Assembly: GCA_021202155.1 (NCBI GenBank)
Contig: JAJQDP010000005.1
Coordinates: forward strand, 37,260-101,259
Direction: 5' to 3'
Source of the DNA: Oscillospiraceae bacterium
GTDB taxonomy: Bacteria; Bacillota; Clostridia; Oscillospirales; Ruminococcaceae
DNA: 64,000 nt
The translations under genes and the position numbers were made by a program. The notes under the pieces are model-generated. The model saw only the letters and a list, made by a program, of their open reading frames with translations, searched no databases and had not been told where the DNA came from. Shown here in pieces: positions 28,185 through 38,031 of the stretch (its first letter is position 1; every line of letters starts with the position of its first letter).

Positions 28185-29642
28185 CTATCCTACAAGCTCG
28201 CCTGTTTCGATATAGGCGTCGATGATGGCGTTGAGCTCATCAAGGTAGTAGTTGAGCTGGTCGGTATAGGTCGACTTGAGCTGTGCCCAGGTGGAGGAGG
28301 CACCTGACTTTATGCCCTGGTCGAACTGGTTGTAAGCACTGTCAAGGCTTGTGCCGAGGTTGCCGTTATAGAACATGATTGTGTTCTCGGCGATTATCTC
28401 GTCGCAGATTTCAACCATTTCAAGCATCTCATCAGTCCACATGTAGATTTCCTTGAGCTGCTTGGTGTCGATGTCGATAACCGTCGGGTCAATTATCTTG
28501 AATCTCTCGCAAGATGCCAGGAGCGCAACTCCCTCGGGGTTCTCAGCACCCATGACCATCATATATCCGGTCGGGATGGAGTTGAGGTAATAGACTCCGT
28601 CGCCGTCTTCATATCTCGGGAGCGGAACGAACATGACTTCTCCTGCCTCGATGTCGCCCCAGATGGAGTTCATCTCATCAACAGGCATTGTCAGGTCACT
28701 TATTGTGCAGATTGAGAAGAGGCAAAGACCCTCCTTGACGCCTGCACCGCACTGGTGATCGTTTCTTCCGACAGAGTAGCTTGAACCCTGGTGATATGTA
28801 CAGCCGTTCTTTACGAGGTCATACATGAGGTTCTCGGCGATTTCGATGAGCGGGTCGTCAAGATTTGCATAGAAGTGTCCGTCTTCGTCCTTCATGATTA
28901 TCGTTCTTCCGGTAGACTCCTCACAGATTGCTCTGTGGTAGTACCAGCCGTCGAGAGCGTATCTGTCCTCATCTTCGTCTGAGAACTCGATGCACATTTC
29001 GTAAAATACTTCCCAGGTCCACTCGTCGTTGTAGTAGAGTTCTGCCGGGTCGTCGAAGCCCCATTCCTCGATAACTCTGCGGTTATAAGGGCATACCATT
29101 CTTGGCGAGATGTCGGTGACTATTCCGAAATGCAGGTCTCCAAGTGCAAAATACTCTGCGGCATCCGCAACTCCCGCCCAAAGAGGTTCTGTGTAGTCGA
29201 TATAGTCGTCAATCGGCTGGTACATTCCCTTCATGCAGTTATAAGGGAAGGTCGCTGTGTTGGAGGTTCCTGCAGGGGCAAAGTCGGGCGACTGGCTCGA
29301 AAGAATCAGGTTCGCAAGGTCGTCATTGCGGTTTGAATAGCTCGTCTCAATCCACTCAACCTCGCAACCATACTTCTGGGTGAAGGTGTAGTAACCGGTG
29401 TTGACTATTTCGTCCTCACTGTAGTTGTGGAACGAATCAAACCAACTGAACCACTTGACTGTTGTTCCTGCGGCGGAAGTCTCGGCGGCGTCGGGAAGAG
29501 TGATTCCGGCGGCGGCTAAGATGGCTTCCGAATCGGAGCTTGAGAGGGTAAGATAAACTATCTCTCTTGACGTGCTTCCGCATCCAACCATGGCGATGAC
29601 CATGACGATAGCGAAGGCTAATGCTAAAATTCTTCTTCTCAT
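28185..29642 (-). CDS. Lipoprotein, extracellular solute-binding-like
   Basis: Signal peptide with lipobox AMVGCGST; architecture of family 1-like solute-binding proteins. Confidence 0.7.
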   Translation of the reverse strand: MRRRILALAFAIVMVIAMVGCGSTSREIVYLTLSSSDSEAILAAAGITLPDAAETSAAGTTVKWFSWFDSFHNYSEDEIVNTGYYTFTQKYGCEVEWIETSYSNRNDDLANLILSSQSPDFAPAGTSNTATFPYNCMKGMYQPIDDYIDYTEPLWAGVADAAEYFALGDLHFGIVTDISPRMVCPYNRRVIEEWGFDDPAELYYNDEWTWEVFYEMCIEFSDEDEDRYALDGWYYHRAICEESTGRTIIMKDEDGHFYANLDDPLIEIAENLMYDLVKNGCTYHQGSSYSVGRNDHQCGAGVKEGLCLFSICTISDLTMPVDEMNSIWGDIEAGEVMFVPLPRYEDGDGVYYLNSIPTGYMMVMGAENPEGVALLASCERFKIIDPTVIDIDTKQLKEIYMWTDEMLEMVEICDEIIAENTIMFYNGNLGTSLDSAYNQFDQGIKSGASSTWAQLKSTYTDQLNYYLDELNAIIDAYIETGELVG

Positions 29643-29868
29643 GAATTCGTTTCTCCTTTCGCGATAATAGGATTTTGTGGAGTGAAATTTATGCGACAAT
29701 ATGGGGCTTTTTTTGTCATATTATCTTTTTCTGGTAGCCAAAATCGGGCAGAAAATCACTCGGGCTTATCTTGGAAAGATTTTGCCCCGTTCACAGGTAA
29801 ACCCGAGTAACTTATCCGCCAAATCACTATGAAAGGCAAATTGGCTTGGTATTAACTGTTACGTATAA

Positions 29869-30852
29869 TTACTTCTTTTTCTTCTTGCCGCCGACTACTA
29901 CGACTGCAATTACTACTGCCGCAACCACTACGATGACGACGATGACAACTACTACAACTGCTGTCGGGAAGCTTGAGTAGTCGGGATCCTCAGCACCACA
30001 GTTGGTGCAGACACCCTTCACGTAGTTATGACCGGTAGCTGTGCCCTCGTCGGTGATGGTGTCGGTCTTGCCGCAACCATTGTCGCACTCAGCGGTCTTG
30101 GTTCCGTCCTCGGTGCAGGTAGCATCGTTATTGGAAACATAGTTGGTGAAGCTGTGTCCGAGAGCAGAGCCCTCGTCGGTGACAGTCACTTCCTCGCCGC
30201 ATACTGAGCAGACGCCGGTCTTGGTGCCATCCTTGGTGCAGGTAGCGTCGTTGTTGGAAACGTACTCGGTGATGGTGTGACCGGTGATACCGCAGTTAGC
30301 TCCGCCAGCGGCGATATAATCATCGGTTGTTCCGCCGAACACTTCAATAGTGGTGATTGTCAGGTCAGCGACGTTTACTCCATAGGACGAGCCCTTGAAG
30401 TTGAGCTGATAGGTCTCGGTGACGCCCTTGGACTCAGCATCAGTTACTGCAATCTCAAGCCAGAGGTCGAAGTCGCCGGGATTGATGACGGTGATTTCGG
30501 AAGCTCTTGACCAGCCGTCAGAAGAGACCATGAAGAGTCTTGTGCTGTCCTCGGTGTTGCCGGCAACGTGGACGAGGACTGTCTCGCCGACTGCATAGGT
30601 CTCGGGAAGCACGTAGCAAACCTGCTCGATGTCGACAAAGTTGACGCTTCCGTCGTCAGCATATGTACCATCAGCAGAGAATACGCCAATGTATTCAGCG
30701 GTAAGCGGAACGGTGGTCATGACTCCGTCGTCGGACGTAGGATACTCAAGGACAACCTCCTCAGCTTCCTCTGTCTCCTCGTCTGCGAATGCAACCACTC
30801 CAAGAGTGAGCACCATCATAAGTGCAAGCAAAAGCGCAAATAATTTTTTCAT
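29869..30852 (-). CDS. Secreted cell-surface protein with Cys-repeat modules and C-terminal TM anchor
   Basis: Signal peptide; NNDATCTKDGTKTGVCSVCGEE / NNDATCTEDGTKTAECDNGCGKT / GHNYVKGVCTNCGAED; C-terminal V/I/A-rich TM and KKKKK. Confidence 0.75.
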   Translation of the reverse strand: MKKLFALLLALMMVLTLGVVAFADEETEEAEEVVLEYPTSDDGVMTTVPLTAEYIGVFSADGTYADDGSVNFVDIEQVCYVLPETYAVGETVLVHVAGNTEDSTRLFMVSSDGWSRASEITVINPGDFDLWLEIAVTDAESKGVTETYQLNFKGSSYGVNVADLTITTIEVFGGTTDDYIAAGGANCGITGHTITEYVSNNDATCTKDGTKTGVCSVCGEEVTVTDEGSALGHSFTNYVSNNDATCTEDGTKTAECDNGCGKTDTITDEGTATGHNYVKGVCTNCGAEDPDYSSFPTAVVVVVIVVIVVVAAVVIAVVVVGGKKKKK

Positions 30853-31061
30853 AGTACTTTACATCCTTTCATAATGTTCTCGTAAAAGCTACGATGTTCT
30901 TTACATGTATATAATACCTCTGCTTTAGGAATATTTCAACACATATTTCGACCGCAACTACACAAAATCCGACTTTCTAATATCAAATAAAGTCATTGAC
31001 AAGAACCTGTCGCAAAATGTATAATGATAATAGACAAAAATACTTTTCCGGAGGTGTAAAA

Positions 31062-31943
31062 ATGCTGAATCGTCAGATGGTAATTATAAACAAATCGATT
31101 GAGTGTGTGCACTCGTCCTCATCTGAATCGGGCACCTACAATATCGAGAACGTGAACAGCGGGCGGAGTCATCAGAACCTCAAGTTCCACTTCCACGAGG
31201 TGTACGAAATCTATCTCTTCCTGAGCGGGGACATCACATATCACGGCGAGGCAGTCAGCAAAAAGCTTGAGCGCGGCGACCTGATTTTGTGCAACCCCTA
31301 CAGCTTCCACTGCTCACAGCTCATGAGCGAGTGCGACTACGAGAGAATCGTCATCAATATCGACAGAGCGTCGCTACAGAAGATTTCCGCTGGCGGAACC
31401 GATCTTTCAAAGTGCTTCGACTCCGACCGCTCCAGCATCAACCTCTACAAGCTGAGCGAGCAGGAAACCGGCAAATTCGTGAAGATTTCCGACATGCTTG
31501 AGGATGAGATCCACACGGGCGGCTATGGCTCTGATGCTCTTGTCAGCGCGTACCTTACCGAGCTGATGGTTCTCATCAACCGCCACCGGACATCGGATGT
31601 CGTCAGCTCGGACAGCAGTGCCATGCCGGAAATAGTTCTGAACACTCTCAACTACATCAACGAGCACCTGACCGAGGAGGTTTCTCTTGACTCTATCTCA
31701 AAAGCCCTCCACCACAACAGCGATTACATCTCAAGGCGTTTCCGCGAGAGCACCCTTCTCACCATCAGCCAGTACACCACAGCAAAAAGGATCATCGCGG
31801 CAGAAAAGCTCCTCCTCCAGGGAGTCTCCCCCACCGACGCCTGCTTCTCGACCGGCTTCAATAACTACACCCACTTCGCCCGGACGTTCAAGGAAGTTAC
31901 CGGCTTGAGCCCGAGGGAGTTCGGGGGAATGCGTAATGCGTAA
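31062..31943 (+). CDS. AraC-family transcriptional regulator
   Basis: N-terminal cupin; VSLDSISKALHHNSDYISRRFRESTLLTISQYTTAKRI...GFNNYTHFARTFKEVTGLSPREF. Confidence 0.92.
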   Translation: MLNRQMVIINKSIECVHSSSSESGTYNIENVNSGRSHQNLKFHFHEVYEIYLFLSGDITYHGEAVSKKLERGDLILCNPYSFHCSQLMSECDYERIVINIDRASLQKISAGGTDLSKCFDSDRSSINLYKLSEQETGKFVKISDMLEDEIHTGGYGSDALVSAYLTELMVLINRHRTSDVVSSDSSAMPEIVLNTLNYINEHLTEEVSLDSISKALHHNSDYISRRFRESTLLTISQYTTAKRIIAAEKLLLQGVSPTDACFSTGFNNYTHFARTFKEVTGLSPREFGGMRNA

Positions 31944-31954
31944 TGCGTAATGCG
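31927..31954. repeat. Heptameric tandem repeat overlapping araC-like stop
   Basis: aatgcgtaatgcgtaatgcgtaatgcgg. Confidence 0.85.
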
Positions 31955-31984
31955 GAAGTTACACAGTAACTTCTATGCGCAATT

Positions 31985-32260
31985 GGTCGCCCTGCGGGCG
32001 ACGCTATTTCAGGCTTCGCCTGAAATAGCACCTCTCAGTCAGCCCGTTGGGCTGACAGCTCCCCTTGAAAAGGGGAGCCAGTAGTCTTCTCCCGAAAGCT
32101 TCTACTAAAGCACAAAGTAGCAAAACCAAGTTGTACATCACTCAAAGTCTGCATAGAACGAAAATGGCTCTCCTTTTTTAAGGAGAGCTGTCAGCGAAGC
32201 TGACTGAGAGGTGCGCCCACGCAGTGGGCGCGTCGCCGGCAAAGCCGGCGACAGGGAATT
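31985..32260. repeat. Composite dispersed hairpin repeat, long form
   Basis: CACCTCTCAGTCAGCCCGTTGGGCTGACAGCTCCCCTTGAAAAGGGGAGCC ... GGAGAGCTGTCAGCGAAGCTGACTGAGAGGTGCGCCC. Confidence 0.75.
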
Positions 32261-32300
32261 CCGCGGAGTGCGTCGGCGACAAAGGGTTTTCCAGTAGGAT

Positions 32301-34259
32301 TTACCCCTCCAACGTATAATAAGTCAAGAAGTTATACATATTCAGCACTTCATCATCGTATGTCTCTTCCCTGTTATTCCACATATTATACTTGTCGAAA
32401 TAGCCCCAGGTGTTCATTGAGGTGGCGATTTCTGAGGCGTCCTCGATTAGCTGGTACTCGGCGGAGAGGGGGATGCCGGCGTACTCCAAAGTGAGCAAGC
32501 TCAGGTAGTTCGCACTGACTATGCCTAAGTTGTCGTCGCCGATGTCGTAGTTCGCCCAGATGACGAACGGGGTCTCGTATCTTGTCAGGAATCCGTTGAC
32601 GGTTGTGTTCCGGTTCGGGGCTATCTCATCCAAGAACTCGGTCTCGACATTCGGCTGGTGGTCGCCGAAGAAAACAATGATGGTCTTCTCGTCGACATTC
32701 TCGAAGTATGTAATAAGCTCCTCCAAAGCCTCGTCTGAGGCTTTTATTAATGAGAGATATTGCTCGGTTTTCGGATAGTCGCCCTCGGTGCTGGTGAGGT
32801 GAACTGTCGTCTCAAAGTCGTCGCCGTCGTACTCATAGCCGGAGTGGTTCTGGACGGTCACACCGAAGATGAAGATTCGGTCTGTCGTCTTGTTCTCATA
32901 CTGCTCTATAATCTGCTGGTAGAAATAGCTGTCGCTGATGAGGGTGCGGATATATTCGACATCGTCGCCAAAGCCCTTCTCCCAGCGGGAAACGCTCACA
33001 TATTTTGCCTGATAGTCGGTCATGTCCTCGCCGCTTATGAAGTCGTCAAAGCCCATCCAGGCGTAAACCAAGTTTCTCCTCCAGCAAATCTCGTAGAACG
33101 GGTGCATAGCAATCGCACTGTAGCCGTACTCCTGAAGATATGTAGCCAAGGACGGGATGTCGTCGGTAATGTGTTGCAAGTAGACATACGACCCGTTCGG
33201 CATATACATCATCGAAAGCCCGGTCAGGAACTCGAACTCGGTATTGCAGGTTCCTCCGCCAAGTACGGAAACTAAAACCCTTCCGTGCGGATAGTTGTCG
33301 ATAAGCGACTCAAAATAGGAGTTGTAGCTCTCGTCGGTCTTGAACTTGCCGACATATGAGAGGTCGGAATAGCTCTCGTTCATGATAACGATGATGTTCG
33401 GGAGGTCATCTAATTCCCCCTCAAGCTCCTCATCCGTATACTGCGAGAGATACTGCAGAAGTGCTTCTTCAGAATAGCCCTCTGGCTCGTCGAACTTCAT
33501 CTTCCGGAAGCCGATGTAGAAGTTGAGGGCTATGCCGTTGACGTTATTGGTTGATTCTGTATCGAAGGTCGAAGTGGAGAATGACGTGTAGTCGATGTTC
33601 CAGATGAATATAACACCCGCGACAGTCAATGCAAGAGATGCCAAGCCTGCTCCTGCTCTTACCAGCTTCTTTGGATATGTTATCCTGCACTTCATCGCGA
33701 ATGCAATCAATAGCACACATGCGGCAGTGCCGATGAGCATATTTGAGTCGAAGTGCCAGTCATCCGGCTTGGTGACACTCATCGCGGTCTGAATCGCATA
33801 GAGGTCAGTAGGTACAAGAGGAGTGCCGCGAATCTCTAAAATAATCTGGTTCGCGATGTGTAAAACATAGCTCACGCCGACCATGGCGGTGACCGAAACC
33901 CTCACCGACTGGGTCAGCGCGAAAACAGCCACCTGAACGACTGCATAGAAAATAAGGTTGTCAAAGTAGAAATAGTCTGCATAAACGCCCGCTCCGACAA
34001 TAACTCTCACTGTCTCAAAGCAGAGCACCGGTGCCGCCAAAAAGAATATAAGCGACATTATGCTCCTTGCCCGGTCGCTGATATGAAAATCGGTGAGGAG
34101 CGTAAAGAGCATCAGGATATATACGCATGTGAATTTCAGAAGCGAGGAGAAATCAAATGACGAATAGTTTGCGAGTGCGAGTGTAAGTACCACAAGTGCG
34201 ACGATGATGCCGAAAATGAGTCTTTTAGTTTGCTTGAATCTTATCATTGAAATCTCCAT
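32301..34259 (-). CDS. LTA synthase-like sulfatase-family membrane protein
   Basis: N-terminal TMs; IVIMNESYSDLS; FLTGLSMMYMPNGSYVY; IIVFFGDHQPNVE. Confidence 0.88.
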   Translation of the reverse strand: MEISMIRFKQTKRLIFGIIVALVVLTLALANYSSFDFSSLLKFTCVYILMLFTLLTDFHISDRARSIMSLIFFLAAPVLCFETVRVIVGAGVYADYFYFDNLIFYAVVQVAVFALTQSVRVSVTAMVGVSYVLHIANQIILEIRGTPLVPTDLYAIQTAMSVTKPDDWHFDSNMLIGTAACVLLIAFAMKCRITYPKKLVRAGAGLASLALTVAGVIFIWNIDYTSFSTSTFDTESTNNVNGIALNFYIGFRKMKFDEPEGYSEEALLQYLSQYTDEELEGELDDLPNIIVIMNESYSDLSYVGKFKTDESYNSYFESLIDNYPHGRVLVSVLGGGTCNTEFEFLTGLSMMYMPNGSYVYLQHITDDIPSLATYLQEYGYSAIAMHPFYEICWRRNLVYAWMGFDDFISGEDMTDYQAKYVSVSRWEKGFGDDVEYIRTLISDSYFYQQIIEQYENKTTDRIFIFGVTVQNHSGYEYDGDDFETTVHLTSTEGDYPKTEQYLSLIKASDEALEELITYFENVDEKTIIVFFGDHQPNVETEFLDEIAPNRNTTVNGFLTRYETPFVIWANYDIGDDNLGIVSANYLSLLTLEYAGIPLSAEYQLIEDASEIATSMNTWGYFDKYNMWNNREETYDDEVLNMYNFLTYYTLEG

Positions 34260-34315
34260 TCCGTGAGGTAAAGTGGCGCGCCCTGAGAGCAGAGCGCGCC
34301 ATAAGGGTTTTGCGA

Positions 34316-36751
34316 TTAGTCTTCTATTTTTTCAAAGTTTGCGGTGAAGCCGTAGTTTCCCTTGGGATTCACCTTTATCGTGGTGGAGGTGCTCTTGTAT
34401 GAGCCCGTCCAGCCGGTGAATTCATAGCCTTCATCGGCAACAGCGGTTATTGTTATAGAATATCCCGGCAGGAAGTAGCCGTACCAGTCGCCGTCCTCGT
34501 CCAGGGTCAGTTCCACTCCCTCGATATAGACCGTTCCGCCCTCGCCGTCCCAGACAGAGACGCGAATTCTCTTTGTCGTGGTCGAAATTCCAAGGTTGTT
34601 CTTGAGAAGGGTCAGGTAGTAGTCATAACGGTTCTGAAGCCAGGTCTTCCAGGAGGAGACATTATTCTTGATTCCGTTCAGGCTCTGCCAGCCGATGTAT
34701 CTCTTGAAGTGTTGAGCGAGGTAGGGCGAATACTCGTCGTAGTATTCATCCAGGGCGTCTGCCGCGGTATCAGGATCAAATGCGATATTCGCAGTCTTCT
34801 CCATCGAAACTATAAACATCTTCATGAAGTCGTCGCTCTCAAGAAGAGAAGTGAGCATTTTCGAGAAGTAACCGTCGCCTGAGAGAAGGCTTGACAAAAG
34901 GTCATACTTATAGTCCGCACCGGAGCTGTATAAATCCATCGAATATTCTGTATCATAGAGCATGAACCGCCACTTGCCGTCCTGATAAGTTGAGTCGGTC
35001 ATATCCGTCGAACGCGACCGCCAGCAAGCCCAGTTGCCCCAGAGCCAGTCCTGGTTGCCGATGTAAATTTCGACCGCCATGTAGTCGGCGAAACTCTCCA
35101 TATCGAAGAGCTCGCAAGCCTCTTCATAGTACTTGTCAACGCTCATGTCGTGGCTTGTGATGTACTTGATTGCGTCAGAAAGGAGGTCTTCCTCGCCATC
35201 CTCGCCCTCTTCAAGCTCGCCAGCCTTCATCATGATGACATCGTCGGAGGGGACTCCATAGTGTGACTCAACATAGTTGTCGTCGTATATCTCGTTAAGA
35301 GTGTAAACACCCCAGTACTCGCCGTTAAGGAAGCAGATAACCAGCTCGTCCGCCTGCGTTGCGAAGTTGAAGTCGGTGACAAGTGACTGAGTCCATGCGT
35401 CCTTGAACTTGAGGCTGAAGCTGTCGTTTCCGCCGTTACGGATGACGAACTTGCGGTAGCTGAGGATTTCTGTGCCGTCATATTCGGAAGTGTTATTCTC
35501 AAAGAGGTCATATTCAAGGGTAGAGTCGCCGTATTCCGAGCGCATATAGAACTTAAGGCTCTTCTGCTGGCTGTCACGCGACCATCCGCCGTGGATTCTC
35601 ACTCCGCAGTCAACTGCGAACGAAAGAGCAGTGTCCTCAAAATAATCGATGTGCGCGTCTCTCTCCCATTCGATTCCGCGCTGATTATAGTTTGCGGGAG
35701 TGCTTCCGTCAAGAGAGCCGGTCGGGTTCGACTTTCTCCACTCGGAGAAGACGTTTCCGGCGACATAGATTCCCGTCTCGTCGTCATAGAGGTCATCGGG
35801 GTCGATTACAACCGAGATGACCGAAACGTTGTCATACTTTTCCGAGATGTCCTCGCCGATGAAATATGTGGCGGTCGCGACGTCGCTGACATTTCCGCTC
35901 GAATCGACGGCAATAGCTCTGACTACCGTCCCCTGCTCGAACTTGGTCGACGGGAAGAATTCTGACGACTCATCAACCGTCGTGCCCTTTATGTACATGT
36001 AGGTGGCACTCTGGCTTGAACGGTCTTTTATGTTGATACTGCCGGAATATTTCGTAGATGAGGTCGTGGGAGTGCTCCCGTCGGTGGTATAATATATCGT
36101 AGTGCCAGACTCGGCAGTTATAGTCAGTTTGAAGCTTTCATCATAGAAGCCGCTCTCTTTCGAGAAGGTCGGAGCGGAGACTATCTTCGTGGCATTCGCA
36201 TTGGACTTTCCGGGGGTTGCGGTGAGGACTGTGAAATCACCCGTTCCGTTCGGGTATCTGCCATAGGTCAAATCTGTCTTGACATCCGGGAGCTCGACAC
36301 TGTCGATAAGAGTGCCGTCCGCGGCTGTTAAGTAGACCGTCTCGCTTCCGCCGGAGAGCTTGAAGTTTGTGTGAAGTTCGCCGTTTTCTGTCGTGTCCTT
36401 GTCGGAGCAGTAGATGATAAGATACCCTCCCGCTTTTATCGTTACGTCCGGAAGAGTCCACTTGAAGGGCTTCTTCTTGCTGTCGGAAACGCCGACGCCC
36501 TCAAGGCTTACAGCCTTTGAAGTGGGGTTGTAAATCTCAATCCAGTCGGGGCTGTCTCCGTCAGAGTCAGTCAGACTCTCGTCATTATCCGCGCATACTT
36601 CATTTATGACAAGCGCATAGACCCCACTTTTAGCCGCGAAACTTTCGACCGTGAAAGTGTTGACAGAAAGCGAAAAAATGAGTATCATAGTAATAAGAAT
36701 CCTGAAGGGTCGAACAAGGTGCTTTTTCATAGTAAGGTACCTCCGCGGCAA
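34316..36751 (-). CDS. CotH-kinase family surface protein with lamin-tail domain, chitobiase-like domain and C-terminal InlB-type repeat
   Basis: LVINEVCADNDESLTDSDGDSPDWIEIYNP; SGTTIYYTTDGSTPTTSSTKYSG; RIHGGWSRDSQQKSLKFYMRSEYG; ADEGYEFTGWTGSYKSTSTTIKV. Confidence 0.88.
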   Translation of the reverse strand: MPRRYLTMKKHLVRPFRILITMILIFSLSVNTFTVESFAAKSGVYALVINEVCADNDESLTDSDGDSPDWIEIYNPTSKAVSLEGVGVSDSKKKPFKWTLPDVTIKAGGYLIIYCSDKDTTENGELHTNFKLSGGSETVYLTAADGTLIDSVELPDVKTDLTYGRYPNGTGDFTVLTATPGKSNANATKIVSAPTFSKESGFYDESFKLTITAESGTTIYYTTDGSTPTTSSTKYSGSINIKDRSSQSATYMYIKGTTVDESSEFFPSTKFEQGTVVRAIAVDSSGNVSDVATATYFIGEDISEKYDNVSVISVVIDPDDLYDDETGIYVAGNVFSEWRKSNPTGSLDGSTPANYNQRGIEWERDAHIDYFEDTALSFAVDCGVRIHGGWSRDSQQKSLKFYMRSEYGDSTLEYDLFENNTSEYDGTEILSYRKFVIRNGGNDSFSLKFKDAWTQSLVTDFNFATQADELVICFLNGEYWGVYTLNEIYDDNYVESHYGVPSDDVIMMKAGELEEGEDGEEDLLSDAIKYITSHDMSVDKYYEEACELFDMESFADYMAVEIYIGNQDWLWGNWACWRSRSTDMTDSTYQDGKWRFMLYDTEYSMDLYSSGADYKYDLLSSLLSGDGYFSKMLTSLLESDDFMKMFIVSMEKTANIAFDPDTAADALDEYYDEYSPYLAQHFKRYIGWQSLNGIKNNVSSWKTWLQNRYDYYLTLLKNNLGISTTTKRIRVSVWDGEGGTVYIEGVELTLDEDGDWYGYFLPGYSITITAVADEGYEFTGWTGSYKSTSTTIKVNPKGNYGFTANFEKIED

Positions 36752-36818
36752 AACTTAACGCAAATAAAACTCACGCTTTACACTATTATAGCTTATATTG
36801 GCGGAGTTTGCAAGAAAA

Positions 36819-36851
36819 AATGCGTAATTCGTAATGCGTAATGCGTAATTA
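36819..36851. repeat. Heptameric tandem repeat
   Basis: aatgcgtaattcgtaatgcgtaatgcgtaatta. Confidence 0.85.
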
Positions 36852-36868
36852 TTTTGAAAGGTAACACC

Positions 36869-37747
36869 ATGAACACTCGAAAGAAAATCTCCACTTACAT
36901 CTACCAATACGTCCTCATCGCCATCGGGTCGATTATTTACGCTGTGTCGGTCAGCTTGTTTTTAGATCCGAATGAGATTGTGCCGGGAGGGTTTACCGGT
37001 ATCGCGATGATAATTGGCTACTTTATCCCCTCGGTGCAGACTGGTACTGTTGTGCTCATCCTGAATATCCCGATATTAGCAATAGGAATCTGGAAGTTCG
37101 GGGCGAAATTCTTGAGCTCGACTGTATTTGCGGTTGTCCTGTCGTCAGTAGCAATGAATCTTCTTGAACCCTTAGGTCCTCTCACCGAAGACCCGCTTCT
37201 GTGCTGTGTTGCGGGAGGATGCCTGATGGCGATAGGGCTTCAGCTCGTCATGATGCAGGGTGCGACAACCGGCGGCACAGACATCATCGTGAAGCTTCTA
37301 AGCAAAAAATTCACCGCCATTTCTGGCGGCTCACTCTTCCTGATGGTCGACGGCGCGGTGGTTCTGCTCGCAATAATCACCACCGGAAACATCGACAAGG
37401 GTCTCTATGCGGCTCTCTGCATAATCATCTCCTCGGTCGTCACAAATCTTATCTTGAACGGCACGAACGAGGCGAAACTGCTGATTGTTATCAGCGACTT
37501 TTCGGAGAAAATTACCTCCCGCCTCATGGAAGAGCTTGATGTCGGCGTCACCCTCCTTGAAGGGCACGGGGCATACTCCCAGAATGCCAAGCGAGTCATC
37601 ATCTGCGTCGTAAAGAAGTCGGTCATCTCGAAAGCCCTCAAAATAGTCAAAGCCGAAGACGACCGTTCTTTCACGATTGTAACGACAGCGAATGAGGTGT
37701 TTGGTGAAGGGTATAAACTCCATGGAGGGGATAATTGGGCGAGCTGA
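36869..37747 (+). CDS. YitT family membrane protein (DUF2179)
   Basis: VSVSLFLDPNEIVPGGFTGIAMII; MMQGATTGGTDIIVKLLSKKF. Confidence 0.9.
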   Translation: MNTRKKISTYIYQYVLIAIGSIIYAVSVSLFLDPNEIVPGGFTGIAMIIGYFIPSVQTGTVVLILNIPILAIGIWKFGAKFLSSTVFAVVLSSVAMNLLEPLGPLTEDPLLCCVAGGCLMAIGLQLVMMQGATTGGTDIIVKLLSKKFTAISGGSLFLMVDGAVVLLAIITTGNIDKGLYAALCIIISSVVTNLILNGTNEAKLLIVISDFSEKITSRLMEELDVGVTLLEGHGAYSQNAKRVIICVVKKSVISKALKIVKAEDDRSFTIVTTANEVFGEGYKLHGGDNWAS

Positions 37748-37755
37748 GGCTCTCC

Positions 37756-37790
37756 AATTAGGAATTCGTAATGCGCAATGCGTAATTGTC
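37756..37790. repeat. Heptameric tandem repeat
   Basis: aattaggaattcgtaatgcgcaatgcgtaatt. Confidence 0.8.
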
Positions 37791-37791
37791 A

Positions 37792-38006
37792 CCCTACGGG
37801 CGACGCGCCCCTGACGGGGCGCACCTCTCAGTCTGCGCCTTTGGCGCAGCCAGCTCTCCTTGAAAAGGAGAGCCTTTTTGTGCTTATTTGCAAGCTTTTG
37901 GTAGAAAGAAAATGGCTCCCCTTTTCAAGGGGAGCTGTCAGCCGTAGGCTGACTGAGAGGTGCGCGAGCCTAAAAGGCGAGTGCGTCGCCAGCTTTGCTG
38001 GCGACA
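37792..38006. repeat. Composite dispersed hairpin repeat
   Basis: CACCTCTCAGTCTGCGCCTTTGGCGCAGCCAGCTCTCCTTGAAAAGGAGAGCC ... GGGGAGCTGTCAGCCGTAGGCTGACTGAGAGGTGCG. Confidence 0.75.
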
Positions 38007-38007
38007 T

Positions 38008-38031
38008 CGGGCGGATAATATCCGCCCCTAC
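38008..38031. repeat. Right half of the TGTAGGGGC element
   Basis: CGGGCGGATAATATCCGCCCCTAC identical to 3717-3740. Confidence 0.85.
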
